Shown one piece after another: positions 42,009-50,345 of a DNA stretch of 64,000 nt. Position 1 is the first letter of the stretch, and the number at the start of each line of letters is the position of its first letter. The stretch lies in assembly GCF_021532315.1 (NCBI RefSeq), contig NZ_JAKGAO010000012.1, forward strand, positions 186,001 to 250,000, in the 5' to 3' direction. The translations under genes were made by a program, and so were the position numbers. Origin of the DNA: Paenibacillus tarimensis. GTDB taxonomy: Bacteria > Bacillota > Bacilli > Paenibacillales > Paenibacillaceae. The notes under the pieces were generated by a model that was not told the origin of the DNA, did no database searches, and worked only from the letters and a program-made list of their open reading frames with translations.

Positions 42009-42482
42009 CTATTGTATCGTCCGCGCAGATTTCGCACCCGCAAATCGCTGAACGATGCCGTACCCCATACCGAACAAGATCCCCGAGCTGCCGAATAGTA
42101 TATAGAACCTGATAGCAATCGGAGCCACGAGAAGTTCAGGAAATGGAATTAACAGCATGATATATGTAAGCATAGTCGGGACCACAAAATACAGCCCGCA
42201 AACCAGGATACTCACAAACACCGCCTTCTTATTCCGCCCAAACCGCCTCTTGATTACCGTGCACAGCAGCCAGAAAAAAGGCGCCCCCATTGTGACATAG
42301 GCCGTGAATGTCCAGAACAGGAAGGAAAGTGTGAACGGTGGTACTTCTCCCGACCATGCCTTGCTTGCAGCAGCATATGCAGCGCACCCGCCGATGTAAG
42401 AGAGCAGGGCAACCACTACGGTCAATAAGCGTCTGAGCAGAGCGATCCTCCGGGCCGTTTCGCTTACTGATTGTTTATCCAA
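42009..42482 (-). CDS. Hypothetical membrane protein, 157 residues
   Basis: No family recognised. Four hydrophobic segments: about 18-40 (LLTVVVALLSYIGGCAAY), 50-75 (LSFLFWTFTAYVTMG), 88-115 and 118-142 (FYILFGSSGILFGMGYG). Short charged termini. The TTG at 42482 is chosen with GGGGGA eight bases upstream. It follows the PH-domain gene on the same strand with 24 bp between, so the two are probably co-transcribed. Confidence 0.65.
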   Translation of the reverse strand: MDKQSVSETARRIALLRRLLTVVVALLSYIGGCAAYAAASKAWSGEVPPFTLSFLFWTFTAYVTMGAPFFWLLCTVIKRRFGRNKKAVFVSILVCGLYFVVPTMLTYIMLLIPFPELLVAPIAIRFYILFGSSGILFGMGYGIVQRFAGAKSARTIQ

Positions 42483-42506
42483 CGCAAGTCCCCCATTGCA
42501 AATAAA

Positions 42507-42953
42507 TTATACTAACGGCCCAATGATAAGAGAAGGACAGCGCTTGATCAGCTCCTCAAGGAAACGCTGCTTGTCACGAGGTGAAAGCTTCACACTGGAA
42601 AACACCCCTGAGCAGTAATGGATTTCCAGCGCATCAGAGGCTAAGAGCGGCCGGTAACCAGCTTCAATCTCCTTCGCTTTGGATATCTTGGTAATGTTCT
42701 CATATGGAATACGGCTGCGGAAGGGTCCTGCTGTAATAAGCAGCGCATCATCTTCCATTTTATAGGATATATCGAAAAATAACCAGATAATAAGCCAGCT
42801 GATTGCAAAACCCAGCAGTAAGAACCATAAATTCTCTATGAGCGATGACCCCCTGCTCATCCATAGCGGCAGCACCAGCACAAGATCGATAATAGCCACA
42901 CCTAACAAACCGCCGACTATGTAGCGGACATCACGCTTCACCTGAAAACGCAT
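42507..42953 (-). CDS. Membrane protein with bacterial PH domain (bPH_4, YyaB-like)
   Basis: 148 residues. Two N-terminal membrane helices (about 10-31 and 41-62) are followed by a cytosolic bacterial PH domain. The pattern DISYKMEDDALLITAGPFRSRIPY, ITKISKAKEIE and VKLSPRDKQRFLEEL is typical of the bPH_4/DUF1200 group. Function unknown; PH domains of this type are thought to scaffold envelope stress proteins. AAGGAGAGAG precedes the ATG at 42953. Confidence 0.82.
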   Translation of the reverse strand: MRFQVKRDVRYIVGGLLGVAIIDLVLVLPLWMSRGSSLIENLWFLLLGFAISWLIIWLFFDISYKMEDDALLITAGPFRSRIPYENITKISKAKEIEAGYRPLLASDALEIHYCSGVFSSVKLSPRDKQRFLEELIKRCPSLIIGPLV

Positions 42954-43049
42954 CCTCAGCTCTCTCCTTCCCTGTTAGCCTTGATCATAACTGCGTGAGC
43001 AGAAAGCTCTTGTCCTACTGGGGAGAAGGATAATGGGGGATCTATCGCA

Positions 43050-44183
43050 TTACTCCAGCTTCAACCGCAAAAGCCGGTCATCCTCTGGACCAGGGCTTCC
43101 CCGTCCATCCGTGTTGTTCGTCACTACATACAACTGTCCGTTATGGATGCTTACATCCCGGATCCTCCCCACCTTATCCAGCACAATCCCTTCAAAATCT
43201 CCTTCAGGCGAGAAGCGGACCAGCTGCTCGCTCATCAGACCAGCCGCAAAAATATCACCACTCTTGCTGACCGCTATACCCGACGGAGCAAGCGTATCCT
43301 CGCCGGAATGATACAGCGGCAGTTCCATGCCTTCGCTTGCTTCATCTCCGATTATCTCAGGCCAGCCATAATTCAAGCCTGGCCGTATCACATTCAGCTC
43401 ATCATGCCCGCCGGGATTCGAGGAGGGTCCATGCTCCATACTGAACATCACCCCATCTTCGGACCAAGCGATTCCCTGCGGGTTGCGGTGACCGTATGAA
43501 TAGACAAGAGAGCCTGCAAACGGATTATCCCCCGGAACACTTCCATCCCTTTTCATACGCAGTATCTTGCCTGCCAGACTATTCAGCTGCTGGGCGAGCC
43601 CTTCCTGCTGGGCATCGCCAGTTGTTGCATATAGATGGTCATCCGGACCAACCTTCAGTCTCCCGCCATCATGAAACATGGCCCCCGGAATACCTTCAAG
43701 TACCGCGTCTACTTCGTCCCACTGCCCGTCCACCCGTTCCAGGACAACAATCCGGTTCATCAGTTCCCCTTCAGACTCGTATGTGTGGTAAGCATAAGCT
43801 CTTGCCGTTTCACTGAAATCAGGGAACAGCTCAAGACCAAGAAGCCCGCCTTCGCCCCTTTGAACGACTGGCCGTTTCAGATTGACCGCTTCTCTGGTCA
43901 GCTTCTGGCCCTGGACCCTCGCAATTGTCCCCTCGCGCTCACTAATATAGAAAACATCCTCATGCGGCGCAATGGACCAAGGGCTCTCTAGGTCAGTCGC
44001 AATGACTTCATATTTCTCCGTCTCACCGTTTGTTTCATTCCTGCTAGCCTGCCGCTCTGTTGCTTCGACTGGCTCCCTGCTGCTCTTCCGCTCACCAAGG
44101 CCTGGGTTATTCTCCGTACTGCAGCCAATTATCGTTAGGGCAGCTGCCAGCATTATCGCAGCTGTCCGTATATGGACCGTCAC
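43050..44183 (-). CDS. Lipoprotein of the soluble aldose dehydrogenase (PQQ-GDH/YliI) family
   Basis: About 377 residues. A lipoprotein signal with lipobox LTIIGC lies near the N-terminus, so the protein is anchored outside the membrane. A low-complexity linker (residues 25-55) is followed by a six-bladed beta-propeller with LESPWSIAPHEDVFYI, GEGGLLGLELFPDF, YSYGHRNPQGIAW, MEHGP and GLNYGWPEI. Relatives oxidise aldose sugars with PQQ and calcium. The organism may lack its own PQQ synthesis, so cofactor supply is uncertain. The GTG at 44183 follows GGAAGGGTG; a GTG at 44192 is the alternative. Confidence 0.88.
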   Translation of the reverse strand: MTVHIRTAAIMLAAALTIIGCSTENNPGLGERKSSREPVEATERQASRNETNGETEKYEVIATDLESPWSIAPHEDVFYISEREGTIARVQGQKLTREAVNLKRPVVQRGEGGLLGLELFPDFSETARAYAYHTYESEGELMNRIVVLERVDGQWDEVDAVLEGIPGAMFHDGGRLKVGPDDHLYATTGDAQQEGLAQQLNSLAGKILRMKRDGSVPGDNPFAGSLVYSYGHRNPQGIAWSEDGVMFSMEHGPSSNPGGHDELNVIRPGLNYGWPEIIGDEASEGMELPLYHSGEDTLAPSGIAVSKSGDIFAAGLMSEQLVRFSPEGDFEGIVLDKVGRIRDVSIHNGQLYVVTNNTDGRGSPGPEDDRLLRLKLE

Positions 44184-44427
44184 AGCGATCACCCTTCCAA
44201 TTTCTCTGTTCCTAACAGCCTAAGTGCAACACTTATTCATTATTAAACGCCTTTAAGCATGATCACACAAGAAACCTGACAGCTTGCCCGAAATGCATAA
44301 TAATTGATTAACAATTGTATATTTACTGAACAATTCGCGAATGATTTCCCGGCGGCGGATATGTCGGTTATAATGTATTGTAACTGTTGTGCTAATTATC
44401 ACACCCCAAACGATGGAGGTTGTATCC

Positions 44428-44718
44428 ATGCTCGGTAATGTAATCAGTCGTGTTCGCTACATTGGCATTGCGGAAGGCATCTCGTTCATTCTGCTGCTCT
44501 TCATCGCTATGCCTCTTAAGTACTGGGCGGACATGCCGCAAGCTGTCGCCGTTGTAGGCGGATTGCACGGTCTGTTGTTTGTCTTGTATCTTCTGGCAAT
44601 TGCCCACGTCACGCTCGTTAAGAGATGGACGGTCACAAGAGTTGCCGCCGCCGTCGCTTCCGCTTTTGTACCGTTCGGTCCATTCCTGCTGGACCGCAAG
44701 CTGAAGCATGAGGCCTAA
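44428..44718 (+). CDS. DUF3817 membrane protein (YdzA type)
   Basis: 96-residue protein with three membrane helices. The family pattern IGIAEGISFILLLFIAMPLKY, GGLHGLLFVLYLLAIA and PFGPFLLDRKLK is unmistakable. Function unknown. GGAGG lies eight bases before the ATG at 44428; a frame start at 44389 is in the leader. TATAAT at 44369-44374 could be the -10 box, with a poor -35. Confidence 0.87.
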   Translation: MLGNVISRVRYIGIAEGISFILLLFIAMPLKYWADMPQAVAVVGGLHGLLFVLYLLAIAHVTLVKRWTVTRVAAAVASAFVPFGPFLLDRKLKHEA

Positions 44719-44734
44719 GCCTGATTAAGCGGGC

Positions 44735-44786
44735 AAAAGGGGCAGTTCCAAAGTCATCCTGGATGACCATGGGAACTGCCCCTTTT
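44735..44786 (+). terminator. Terminator after DUF3817 gene
   Basis: AAAAGGGGCAGTTCC (44735-44749) pairs perfectly with GGAACTGCCCCTTTT (44772-44786), with an inner GTCATCC/GGATGAC stem. Works in both directions. Confidence 0.9.
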
Positions 44787-44834
44787 GTATATCTTACTAA
44801 TCAAATCGTGCTAACTTCAACAGGTTTGCCTATA

Positions 44835-45701
44835 CTAGCCGCATACGTCAACCGACATCATAAATATAAACAGCAGCCCCGCCGCTGTAACGGCAGCCTT
44901 CCGCAGCTTCATTAAGGGTACTTCCGGTTCCCGGCCCGGCTCAAGCAGCTGCAGAATCCTGTAGTTCATTGCCGTCGGTGCAAAATAAGCCACGGCTGCT
45001 GCTTCATGAACCGGCGGTGCTGACCTGCGGGCGGCTGACCATTTTAGCAGCACCCCTGCCAAGCCTTCCGAAGTGCGCATATTTCGTATGACATACCGGT
45101 CCGCACACAACTCATCCCAAATGATGTAGTAATCGACAAGCCCCCTCAGTACGGGAACAAACCGCAAGCTCTTGCCCAGTACCTTTACAATATAGAGCCG
45201 CAATGGGTCACGTTGGCGGCAGTGGTACTGCTCATGCAGCAAAATGGCCTTAAGTTCTTCGGAATCGAATAAGGAGAGCAGGCCAGTCGTGACCACAATT
45301 CGGGGACGAAGCCAGCCCGCCGCAAAAGCTGACAGCTTCCCGGAAGGAATAATCATCACAGGATAGCCTAACAGCTTTTTCAACGATGCCGGAATCTCAT
45401 ATTGACCCGGCTCAGCAGTACTAGCAAGAAGCCTGCTCATGCTTCTCCGGTGCAGGAGCCAAATTTGGAGCGCGTACCACAGCGTGCGGATCATTATCAC
45501 AAGCGCCATTATTTGAAGCAGAAGAACAGCTCCGTTATACGCCCAGCCTCTGGTCCGAACGGCATCATGAAACCAGCTCAGCCACCACCAGCCGGGCCTG
45601 AATGTTATCCAGTCCTTGAGCAGGATAAAACTTAACAGGCTGTATACAAGGAGACCGATCATAATAATGCAGGCGAAGGAACCATGCCGTCTTATAAGCA
45701 T
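44835..45701 (-). CDS. BlaR1/MecR1-type M56 peptidase, sensor domain absent
   Basis: 288-residue membrane metallopeptidase. Membrane helices are at about 10-28, 55-78 and near the C-terminus (AAGLLFIFMMSV). The catalytic zinc motif is ILLHEQYHCRQRD (HExxH) with a downstream ELCADRYV supplying the third ligand region. In staphylococci BlaR1 cleaves BlaI on beta-lactam binding, but here the extracellular penicillin-binding sensor domain is missing, so the signal is different or external. It overlaps the blaI-like gene by ten bases. Confidence 0.88.
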   Translation of the reverse strand: MLIRRHGSFACIIMIGLLVYSLLSFILLKDWITFRPGWWWLSWFHDAVRTRGWAYNGAVLLLQIMALVIMIRTLWYALQIWLLHRRSMSRLLASTAEPGQYEIPASLKKLLGYPVMIIPSGKLSAFAAGWLRPRIVVTTGLLSLFDSEELKAILLHEQYHCRQRDPLRLYIVKVLGKSLRFVPVLRGLVDYYIIWDELCADRYVIRNMRTSEGLAGVLLKWSAARRSAPPVHEAAAVAYFAPTAMNYRILQLLEPGREPEVPLMKLRKAAVTAAGLLFIFMMSVDVCG

Positions 45702-46129
45702 CCAGTCCTCCGCACTTTCATTTCATTCAATTTAAATTCCAGCCTTTCCAGCAGAGAAGGATCCGCATCCTCCATCGCCTCAACCATATGGTTAACAACA
45801 AGGTCGCCAAACTCACTGATAAGCCCCTCCGCTACTCGCTTCGTCTGGGCATGGATAAACTGGTCTCTAGTCTGCACAGGCATGAATAGAGTTGTTTTGC
45901 CGCGACCGCGACCTTCGGAAACCTTGGTAAGATGGCCTTTCTCTATGAGCCTGTTCATAACCGTCATAACGGAATTGAAAGATAGAGGATGCTGCTCTCC
46001 TAGTGCAGCCTGTACTTCTCGAATCGTCACTCTGGAAGAACTCCAGATAATGTTCATAATTTTCGCTTCCAGCGGTCCGAAGAAACGGTTCAATCCTTCC
46101 TCATTCATTCGCAGATGCTGAATATTCAT
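45692..46129 (-). CDS. BlaI/MecI-family repressor
   Basis: 145-residue winged-helix repressor. The DNA-binding domain has FFGPLEAKIMNIIW, VTIREVQAALGE and NSVMTVMNRLIEKGHL, typical of BlaI/MecI; the C-terminal helices form the dimer. It should be cleaved by the partner peptidase encoded immediately downstream. The ATG at 46129 follows GGGGGGGAG. Upstream, GTATCAATAC at 46182-46191 and an outer GCTAC/GTAGC pair could be its operator, but they are not close to known BlaI boxes. No beta-lactamase gene lies next to it. Confidence 0.9.
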   Translation of the reverse strand: MNIQHLRMNEEGLNRFFGPLEAKIMNIIWSSSRVTIREVQAALGEQHPLSFNSVMTVMNRLIEKGHLTKVSEGRGRGKTTLFMPVQTRDQFIHAQTKRVAEGLISEFGDLVVNHMVEAMEDADPSLLERLEFKLNEMKVRRTGCL

Positions 46130-46350
46130 GTGTCTCCCCCCCAAAAGGAGAAGCGGACGCTTCACCTATTTGCTACTATCTGTATCAATACGTTTATAAT
46201 GTAGCATAGAAGCCGGTTACTTGCCAAGCCAATCCTTTACTTTGCACCAGGTAAGTAACAAAAGAGGCGGCACCGCTTAATAGGCAGATTCCTTTTCACA
46301 AATCCTTCCTAAACGGCCCGCCTTTCCAATAAACTTCCTTCGGTTCGCGC

Positions 46351-46710
46351 CTATAACCCAACCTCCACAGAGGCTATGACAACATAGATCAAATCGTTGA
46401 CGTCATCCTTATCCGGCAGCACAACACCGCTGGTTGTCAGCATGCCGCCGTCGGTGATTTCGACCGTAACCTGCCCATACGGGAGCACAGCTTTAACCTT
46501 CTCCACATCCAATTTATCTTGATCACAGGGTACAGCCAGCTTGACGTTAACTTTCATTTCCTGAAGAGAGCCTCCAGGCAGGACAGAGCGGAGTCCCGGC
46601 ATGGAATTCGTATGAATAGCATTCTGAACAGCCCGTACCGAAGCCTTGGTGATATTCTGACCGTGCAAATCGGTTCCCATTCCCAGCTGGATGAAAAACA
46701 GCTTGTCCAT
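46351..46710 (-). CDS. Lin0512-family protein
   Basis: 119-residue protein of the Lin0512 family, which is found across Firmicutes and some archaea. Recognised from KLFFIQLGMGTDLHGQNITKA-type N-terminus (residues 3-22), AVQNAIHTNSMPGL and the internal EMKVNVKLAVPC. Function unknown. The ATG at 46710 has AGGAGTG upstream. It ends a minus-strand group with the YneQ-like, zinc-finger and nos genes. Confidence 0.85.
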   Translation of the reverse strand: MDKLFFIQLGMGTDLHGQNITKASVRAVQNAIHTNSMPGLRSVLPGGSLQEMKVNVKLAVPCDQDKLDVEKVKAVLPYGQVTVEITDGGMLTTSGVVLPDKDDVNDLIYVVIASVEVGL

Positions 46711-46760
46711 CTTGTTCACTCCTGTCTGTTATTAGCTTATATAGATAAAATCCTAATTAC

Positions 46761-47063
46761 TCAAAGCATACCAAAACGCTTCAGCTGATCAGTCAGTCCT
46801 TCTTGCAGCAGAATCTCGGCTTGTCTTCGCCCGATAAGGTCGAAATGCGGATACCGCTCCCGGTAATGAATATAGGAAGGATCGAGCCCGTTAACTTGGC
46901 ACCAGCGCTTCAGCTTGTCCACATCGGCGCATCCGACCTTCGTGACCGTGCGGATTCCGGGAAACCTGGGCTCCAGCCAGTAATGGGTTATAAAAGCGAT
47001 TTCGCCCGACGAGACTTTAGCCTTCCACTCCCTCAACTCCTCACGCTTCAACCCGAATGCCAT
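46761..47063 (-). CDS. YneQ-like hypothetical protein
   Basis: 100-residue soluble protein. The opening MAFGLKREELREWK, then GEIAFITHYWLEPRFPG, TVTKVGCADVDKL and YPHFDLIGRRQ resemble B. subtilis YneQ as I remember it. Function unknown. AAGGAGAAC lies before the ATG at 47063. It follows the small zinc-finger gene by 39 bp and precedes the Lin0512 gene by 50 bp, all on the minus strand. Confidence 0.75.
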   Translation of the reverse strand: MAFGLKREELREWKAKVSSGEIAFITHYWLEPRFPGIRTVTKVGCADVDKLKRWCQVNGLDPSYIHYRERYPHFDLIGRRQAEILLQEGLTDQLKRFGML

Positions 47064-47102
47064 AGGTGGTTCTCCTTTTGTCCATCGAAACGTAGTCCGG
47101 CG

Positions 47103-47276
47103 TTACCGCTTCCCCCGGTTGAACCAACCCAGGATGCGGTCTTTCAACAAGCTTTTTCCTGCCTGCTTGGTGTCAGGCTCAACCCCTGTCCCGCCGCAGC
47201 GGGTACACGGAACCATCATGGCGGCCGGAATTACAATTCGGATCTTGCCTTTGCCTTTGCACCTCATGCATACCAT
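47103..47276 (-). CDS. Mini-protein with two DnaJ-type CxxCxGxG motifs, 57 residues
   Basis: Short gene read on the minus strand from ATG at 47276 to TAA at 47103. The product has CMRCKGKG at residues 3-10 and CTRCGGTG at 24-31, the two halves of a DnaJ central zinc-finger module, able to bind one zinc. A basic tail follows (KSLLKDRILGWFNRGKR). The upstream GGGGCGGG could act as ribosome site. It starts 37 bp after the nos stop on the same strand, so co-transcription with nos is likely. It might be a zinc-binding chaperone-like partner; function is not known. Confidence 0.7.
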   Translation of the reverse strand: MVCMRCKGKGKIRIVIPAAMMVPCTRCGGTGVEPDTKQAGKSLLKDRILGWFNRGKR

Positions 47277-47312
47277 ATGTGCATCCCGCCCCTTTTCTTG
47301 ATTATAGCCCGC

Positions 47313-48416
47313 TTAGGGGGCTTGATGGAATGGACAGCGCTGGTAATGATAGTTGGGATTAACGATCTTGTTCTCATAATGCCTGTGAAATATAGGCGTA
47401 GCAGCCGGTGACATCGGCGGAATGAGCCAGGACCAGTTGCCTGACACTTCCCTTCCCAGCGCCGCCTCCTGCTCCTCGAATCTGACAAACTGGTCTGCAG
47501 CAGTGTGGTGGTCTACTATGCTTACACCCTCCAATTTAAAGGAATAGAGAACAGCGGTATTCAGCTCAACGAGCGCCCTGTCCTTCCACAAATTGATATT
47601 ACTGTCCATGCTGAGGCCCATTAGCTTCGCCACTTCCGGAAGCTTGTTGTAGCGGAAGGGATCAGCCAGATTCCGTGCACCGATCTCCGTCCCCATATAC
47701 CATCCATTGAACGGGGCTGCGGTATATCGAATGCCGCCGATCTCAAGTGCCATATCCGATATGAACGGCACACCGTACCATCGCAAGCCAAGCGAATGGA
47801 ACGATTCCATATGCGGATGCCGGATCGGCACCTCCTTAACAAGCTGCCTGGGAAGATTATAAATATGAGGCTCGCGTGTGCCTGTCTGCAGAACAACGGG
47901 AAGAATATCAAAGTCTGTGCCGTCACTCCGCCATCCCAGCTTGGTACAGATGCGTGTCAGCGGAACGGATGCAGGGTCTCCCGTCACCCCATGCTCCGTC
48001 TCATAACCGGCATAACGGATCAGCTGATGGTTCCAGATCCGCACCTCCGGCTCTCCATCAGGCGATGACTGCCTGAAGATTGAGATCGCAGGTCTTACCC
48101 GTCCTCCATTGGTCGCATAATCGATATGCCTCTGTAAAGCCGCGAAGATATCATCTTCTTTAAAGATATGCCGGCAGTCGAATACCTCCAGCGTCTTCCA
48201 GAACAATCGGCCGATGCAGCGTCCGCTGTTACGCCAGGCCATTCGAGCGCCGTGAACCAGCTCTTCATATGTATGCATATAAGTGCCGGTAGCCGCTATA
48301 TCCCGCCGGACCTCCTTAACCCGGCTGTCTATCTCTTCTTTCGTTTTGCCAAGCTCGCGCAGGCAGGACACGATGTATGACTCTGCTTCCCCACAATTGA
48401 CCGTCCCTTGATTCAT
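47313..48416 (-). CDS. nos: Nitric oxide synthase oxygenase (bacterial)
   Basis: Makes NO from L-arginine, using a partner reductase from elsewhere. The 367-residue protein is the haem-oxygenase domain alone, as in Bacillus. Key segments: MAWRNSGRCIGRLFW with the haem-ligand cysteine, RIWNHQLIRYAGY, FNGWYMGTEIGARN containing the arginine-binding glutamate, and WSWLIPPMSPAATPIFH at the pterin/dimer region. I chose the ATG at 48416 with GGAGG eleven bases upstream; it gives the length of B. subtilis Nos. NO made by this enzyme protects Bacilli from oxidative stress and some antibiotics. Confidence 0.95.
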   Translation of the reverse strand: MNQGTVNCGEAESYIVSCLRELGKTKEEIDSRVKEVRRDIAATGTYMHTYEELVHGARMAWRNSGRCIGRLFWKTLEVFDCRHIFKEDDIFAALQRHIDYATNGGRVRPAISIFRQSSPDGEPEVRIWNHQLIRYAGYETEHGVTGDPASVPLTRICTKLGWRSDGTDFDILPVVLQTGTREPHIYNLPRQLVKEVPIRHPHMESFHSLGLRWYGVPFISDMALEIGGIRYTAAPFNGWYMGTEIGARNLADPFRYNKLPEVAKLMGLSMDSNINLWKDRALVELNTAVLYSFKLEGVSIVDHHTAADQFVRFEEQEAALGREVSGNWSWLIPPMSPAATPIFHRHYENKIVNPNYHYQRCPFHQAP

Positions 48417-48494
48417 TGCCGCCCGAACCTCCAATTTTCCCCTCATTGTCTTGGTTTATCTCATGCCATACAGGACCATTAATCATGCTATCAT

Positions 48495-49397
48495 CTATTG
48501 TATTGGAAACAGGTCTAAAGAGGAAATCAGCGAATTTTTGAACGTTTCACCGGCAGGGTTAATGTACCTGTCCTTCCGTTCGATCAGCCCGTAACCAAGC
48601 TTCACCGGATTATCAAGAGGTATGCTGGCAAGTATGCCTGAGCTCAGCTCTCCTCTAACCGTGACAGCCGGCAAAAAAGCAATGCCGAGTCCTGCGGCTG
48701 TCGTCTGCCTGATCAGATCAAGGCTGGCAAACTCCGTATACCTGATGCGATCGACCCCTGCGGCTGACAGCACCTGACCGGCTGCCGTCTGATACATGCA
48801 GCGGCTCCCGAAGGAAAGCACCGGCTCCTCTCCAGCCGACTTCCAGCCAGACCGCTCAATACGTGCAGCCAGCTCAGGCGCAGCAACACATAACAGTTCG
48901 TCCTCCATTAACAATGTGAAGTGCAGGTCGTCGCTTTCCGGGTCCTTCGGCACAATACCAAAGTCAACCTGCCTGGCTCGGACGGCCTCCGCAATATCCT
49001 GCATAAATCCGGTCTCGAGACGGAGCTTGATGCCGGAATAGCTCTTCAGAAACTGCTGCAAAAAGCCTGGCAGCACCGAAACGCATAAGGATTCGAGCAG
49101 TCTGATTCGTACAACGCCCGCCGGCTCCCCTCCGCTTGACAGCTCCGCTTCCAGTGCACGGCCAAGCTGCTCCCATTGGTAAATATATGCCGCCGCTTTG
49201 ATTCCCGCCTCTGTTGGCTCCACTCCCCTGGAGAGACGCGTAAACAACTTAACCCCCAGGGCTTCCTCCATTAGACTGATATGAACCGTAACAGTTGACT
49301 GTACATAGCCAAGGTATTCCGCCGCTTTACTGAAGTTGCGCTGCTCCCAGACCGCCAGAAATGTTTTCAGATACCGGCCTTCCATCTTTTCTAGCAT
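48495..49397 (-). CDS. LysR-family transcriptional regulator
   Basis: About 300 residues. N-terminal winged helix-turn-helix with YLKTFLAVWEQRNFSKAAEYLG and TVHISLMEEALGVKLFTR, then a substrate-binding domain (about 90-300) with DFGIVPKD and GLGIAFLPA. Inducer unknown. It is divergent from the DJ-1/PfpI gene, with the palindrome at 49454-49466 between, so it probably regulates that gene. The ATG at 49397 has GGGAGGG about 12 bases upstream; later ATG codons are possible. Confidence 0.88.
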   Translation of the reverse strand: MLEKMEGRYLKTFLAVWEQRNFSKAAEYLGYVQSTVTVHISLMEEALGVKLFTRLSRGVEPTEAGIKAAAYIYQWEQLGRALEAELSSGGEPAGVVRIRLLESLCVSVLPGFLQQFLKSYSGIKLRLETGFMQDIAEAVRARQVDFGIVPKDPESDDLHFTLLMEDELLCVAAPELAARIERSGWKSAGEEPVLSFGSRCMYQTAAGQVLSAAGVDRIRYTEFASLDLIRQTTAAGLGIAFLPAVTVRGELSSGILASIPLDNPVKLGYGLIERKDRYINPAGETFKNSLISSLDLFPIQ

Positions 49398-49453
49398 AAC
49401 CGTTCCGATCCCTCCCATGCTCAATCCAGTTGACCTATTTCGATTATAAATAT

Positions 49454-49466
49454 GTTATATCATAAC
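49454..49466. promoter_or_regulatory. Palindrome between LysR and DJ-1 genes
   Basis: GTTATATCATAAC is an inverted repeat with 5-bp arms and a 3-base centre, inside an AT-rich stretch with flanking AT-rich partial symmetry (TATAAAT and CATTCATAA). Its place between a divergent LysR regulator and its likely target fits a LysR-type site. Confidence 0.5.
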
Positions 49467-49554
49467 CATTCATAAGTAAAATACCGCTTCCTGTGATATC
49501 GTATAACTACCGACCGCGGAACGGAATAATGGAACGTAACGGAGAGTGAATACG

Positions 49555-50211
49555 ATGGCTAACAATGGGTTTAGATTGGGGATTTATGTCTTTAAGGATG
49601 CAGAAATTATTGACTACGCGGCTCCTTACGGCGTCTTCTCCGTAGCACGCCGCTTCGAGCCTGGACTGGACGCATTTCTGATTGCAGACAGCATGAGGCC
49701 TGTCCAGACACAGGCAGGTATGACCGTCTGGCCTTCGTACAGCTTCCAGGATCAGCCGAACTTTGACGCGTTCCTGATCCCGGGCGGCTTCGGCACCCGC
49801 CAAGAGTTATACAATGGAAGGCTTCACAACTATATCAAGAGCCTCCCGGAGGATGTTCTGCTGAGCAGTGTCTGCACCGGTTCCTGGATTTACGGTGCTA
49901 TGGGACTGCTGGACGGCCTCGCTGCAACCAACCGCAAGGAGCCCGATCGGCTGGAAGCATCCAATATGGGCCAAGTACCGATCGACCGGCTTGCGGATAT
50001 CGCACCGGCCTGCAAAATCAGCCGGGCACGCGTGGTGGACAGCGGACGCTTCATTACCGCTGGCGGAATTGCCTCTGGAATGGAGCTTGGCTTTCACCTG
50101 CTCCGGCGTGCCGGATTTGGGGAAGACTTCATTAATGAGGTGGCAAGGACGATGGAATATTCGGCCGCTTACGAAGCTTACCGCGGCGATATCGAATACT
50201 TTGGTCAATAA
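49555..50211 (+). CDS. DJ-1/PfpI-family protein
   Basis: 218-residue class I glutamine amidotransferase-like protein. The nucleophile elbow is SSVCTGSWIYGA with the reactive cysteine, preceded by FLIPGGFGTRQEL and followed by SRARVVDSGRFITAGGIASG. The general layout resembles isonitrile hydratase and transcriptional-regulator-type ThiJ proteins without the AraC domain. GGAGAGTG lies before the ATG at 49555. Probably controlled by the divergent LysR gene. Substrate unknown. Confidence 0.86.
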   Translation: MANNGFRLGIYVFKDAEIIDYAAPYGVFSVARRFEPGLDAFLIADSMRPVQTQAGMTVWPSYSFQDQPNFDAFLIPGGFGTRQELYNGRLHNYIKSLPEDVLLSSVCTGSWIYGAMGLLDGLAATNRKEPDRLEASNMGQVPIDRLADIAPACKISRARVVDSGRFITAGGIASGMELGFHLLRRAGFGEDFINEVARTMEYSAAYEAYRGDIEYFGQ

Positions 50212-50345
50212 TCTGCTGATGTCTGGCCGATAGTGAAATAACACGTATAAAAATCAAATTGACGCGATTTCTGTTTTTTCCTGCGCAAACTGGTATACTA
50301 GGGGAATCATGCTAATTTACAAAACCGAAAAGAGGAATCAAACCC

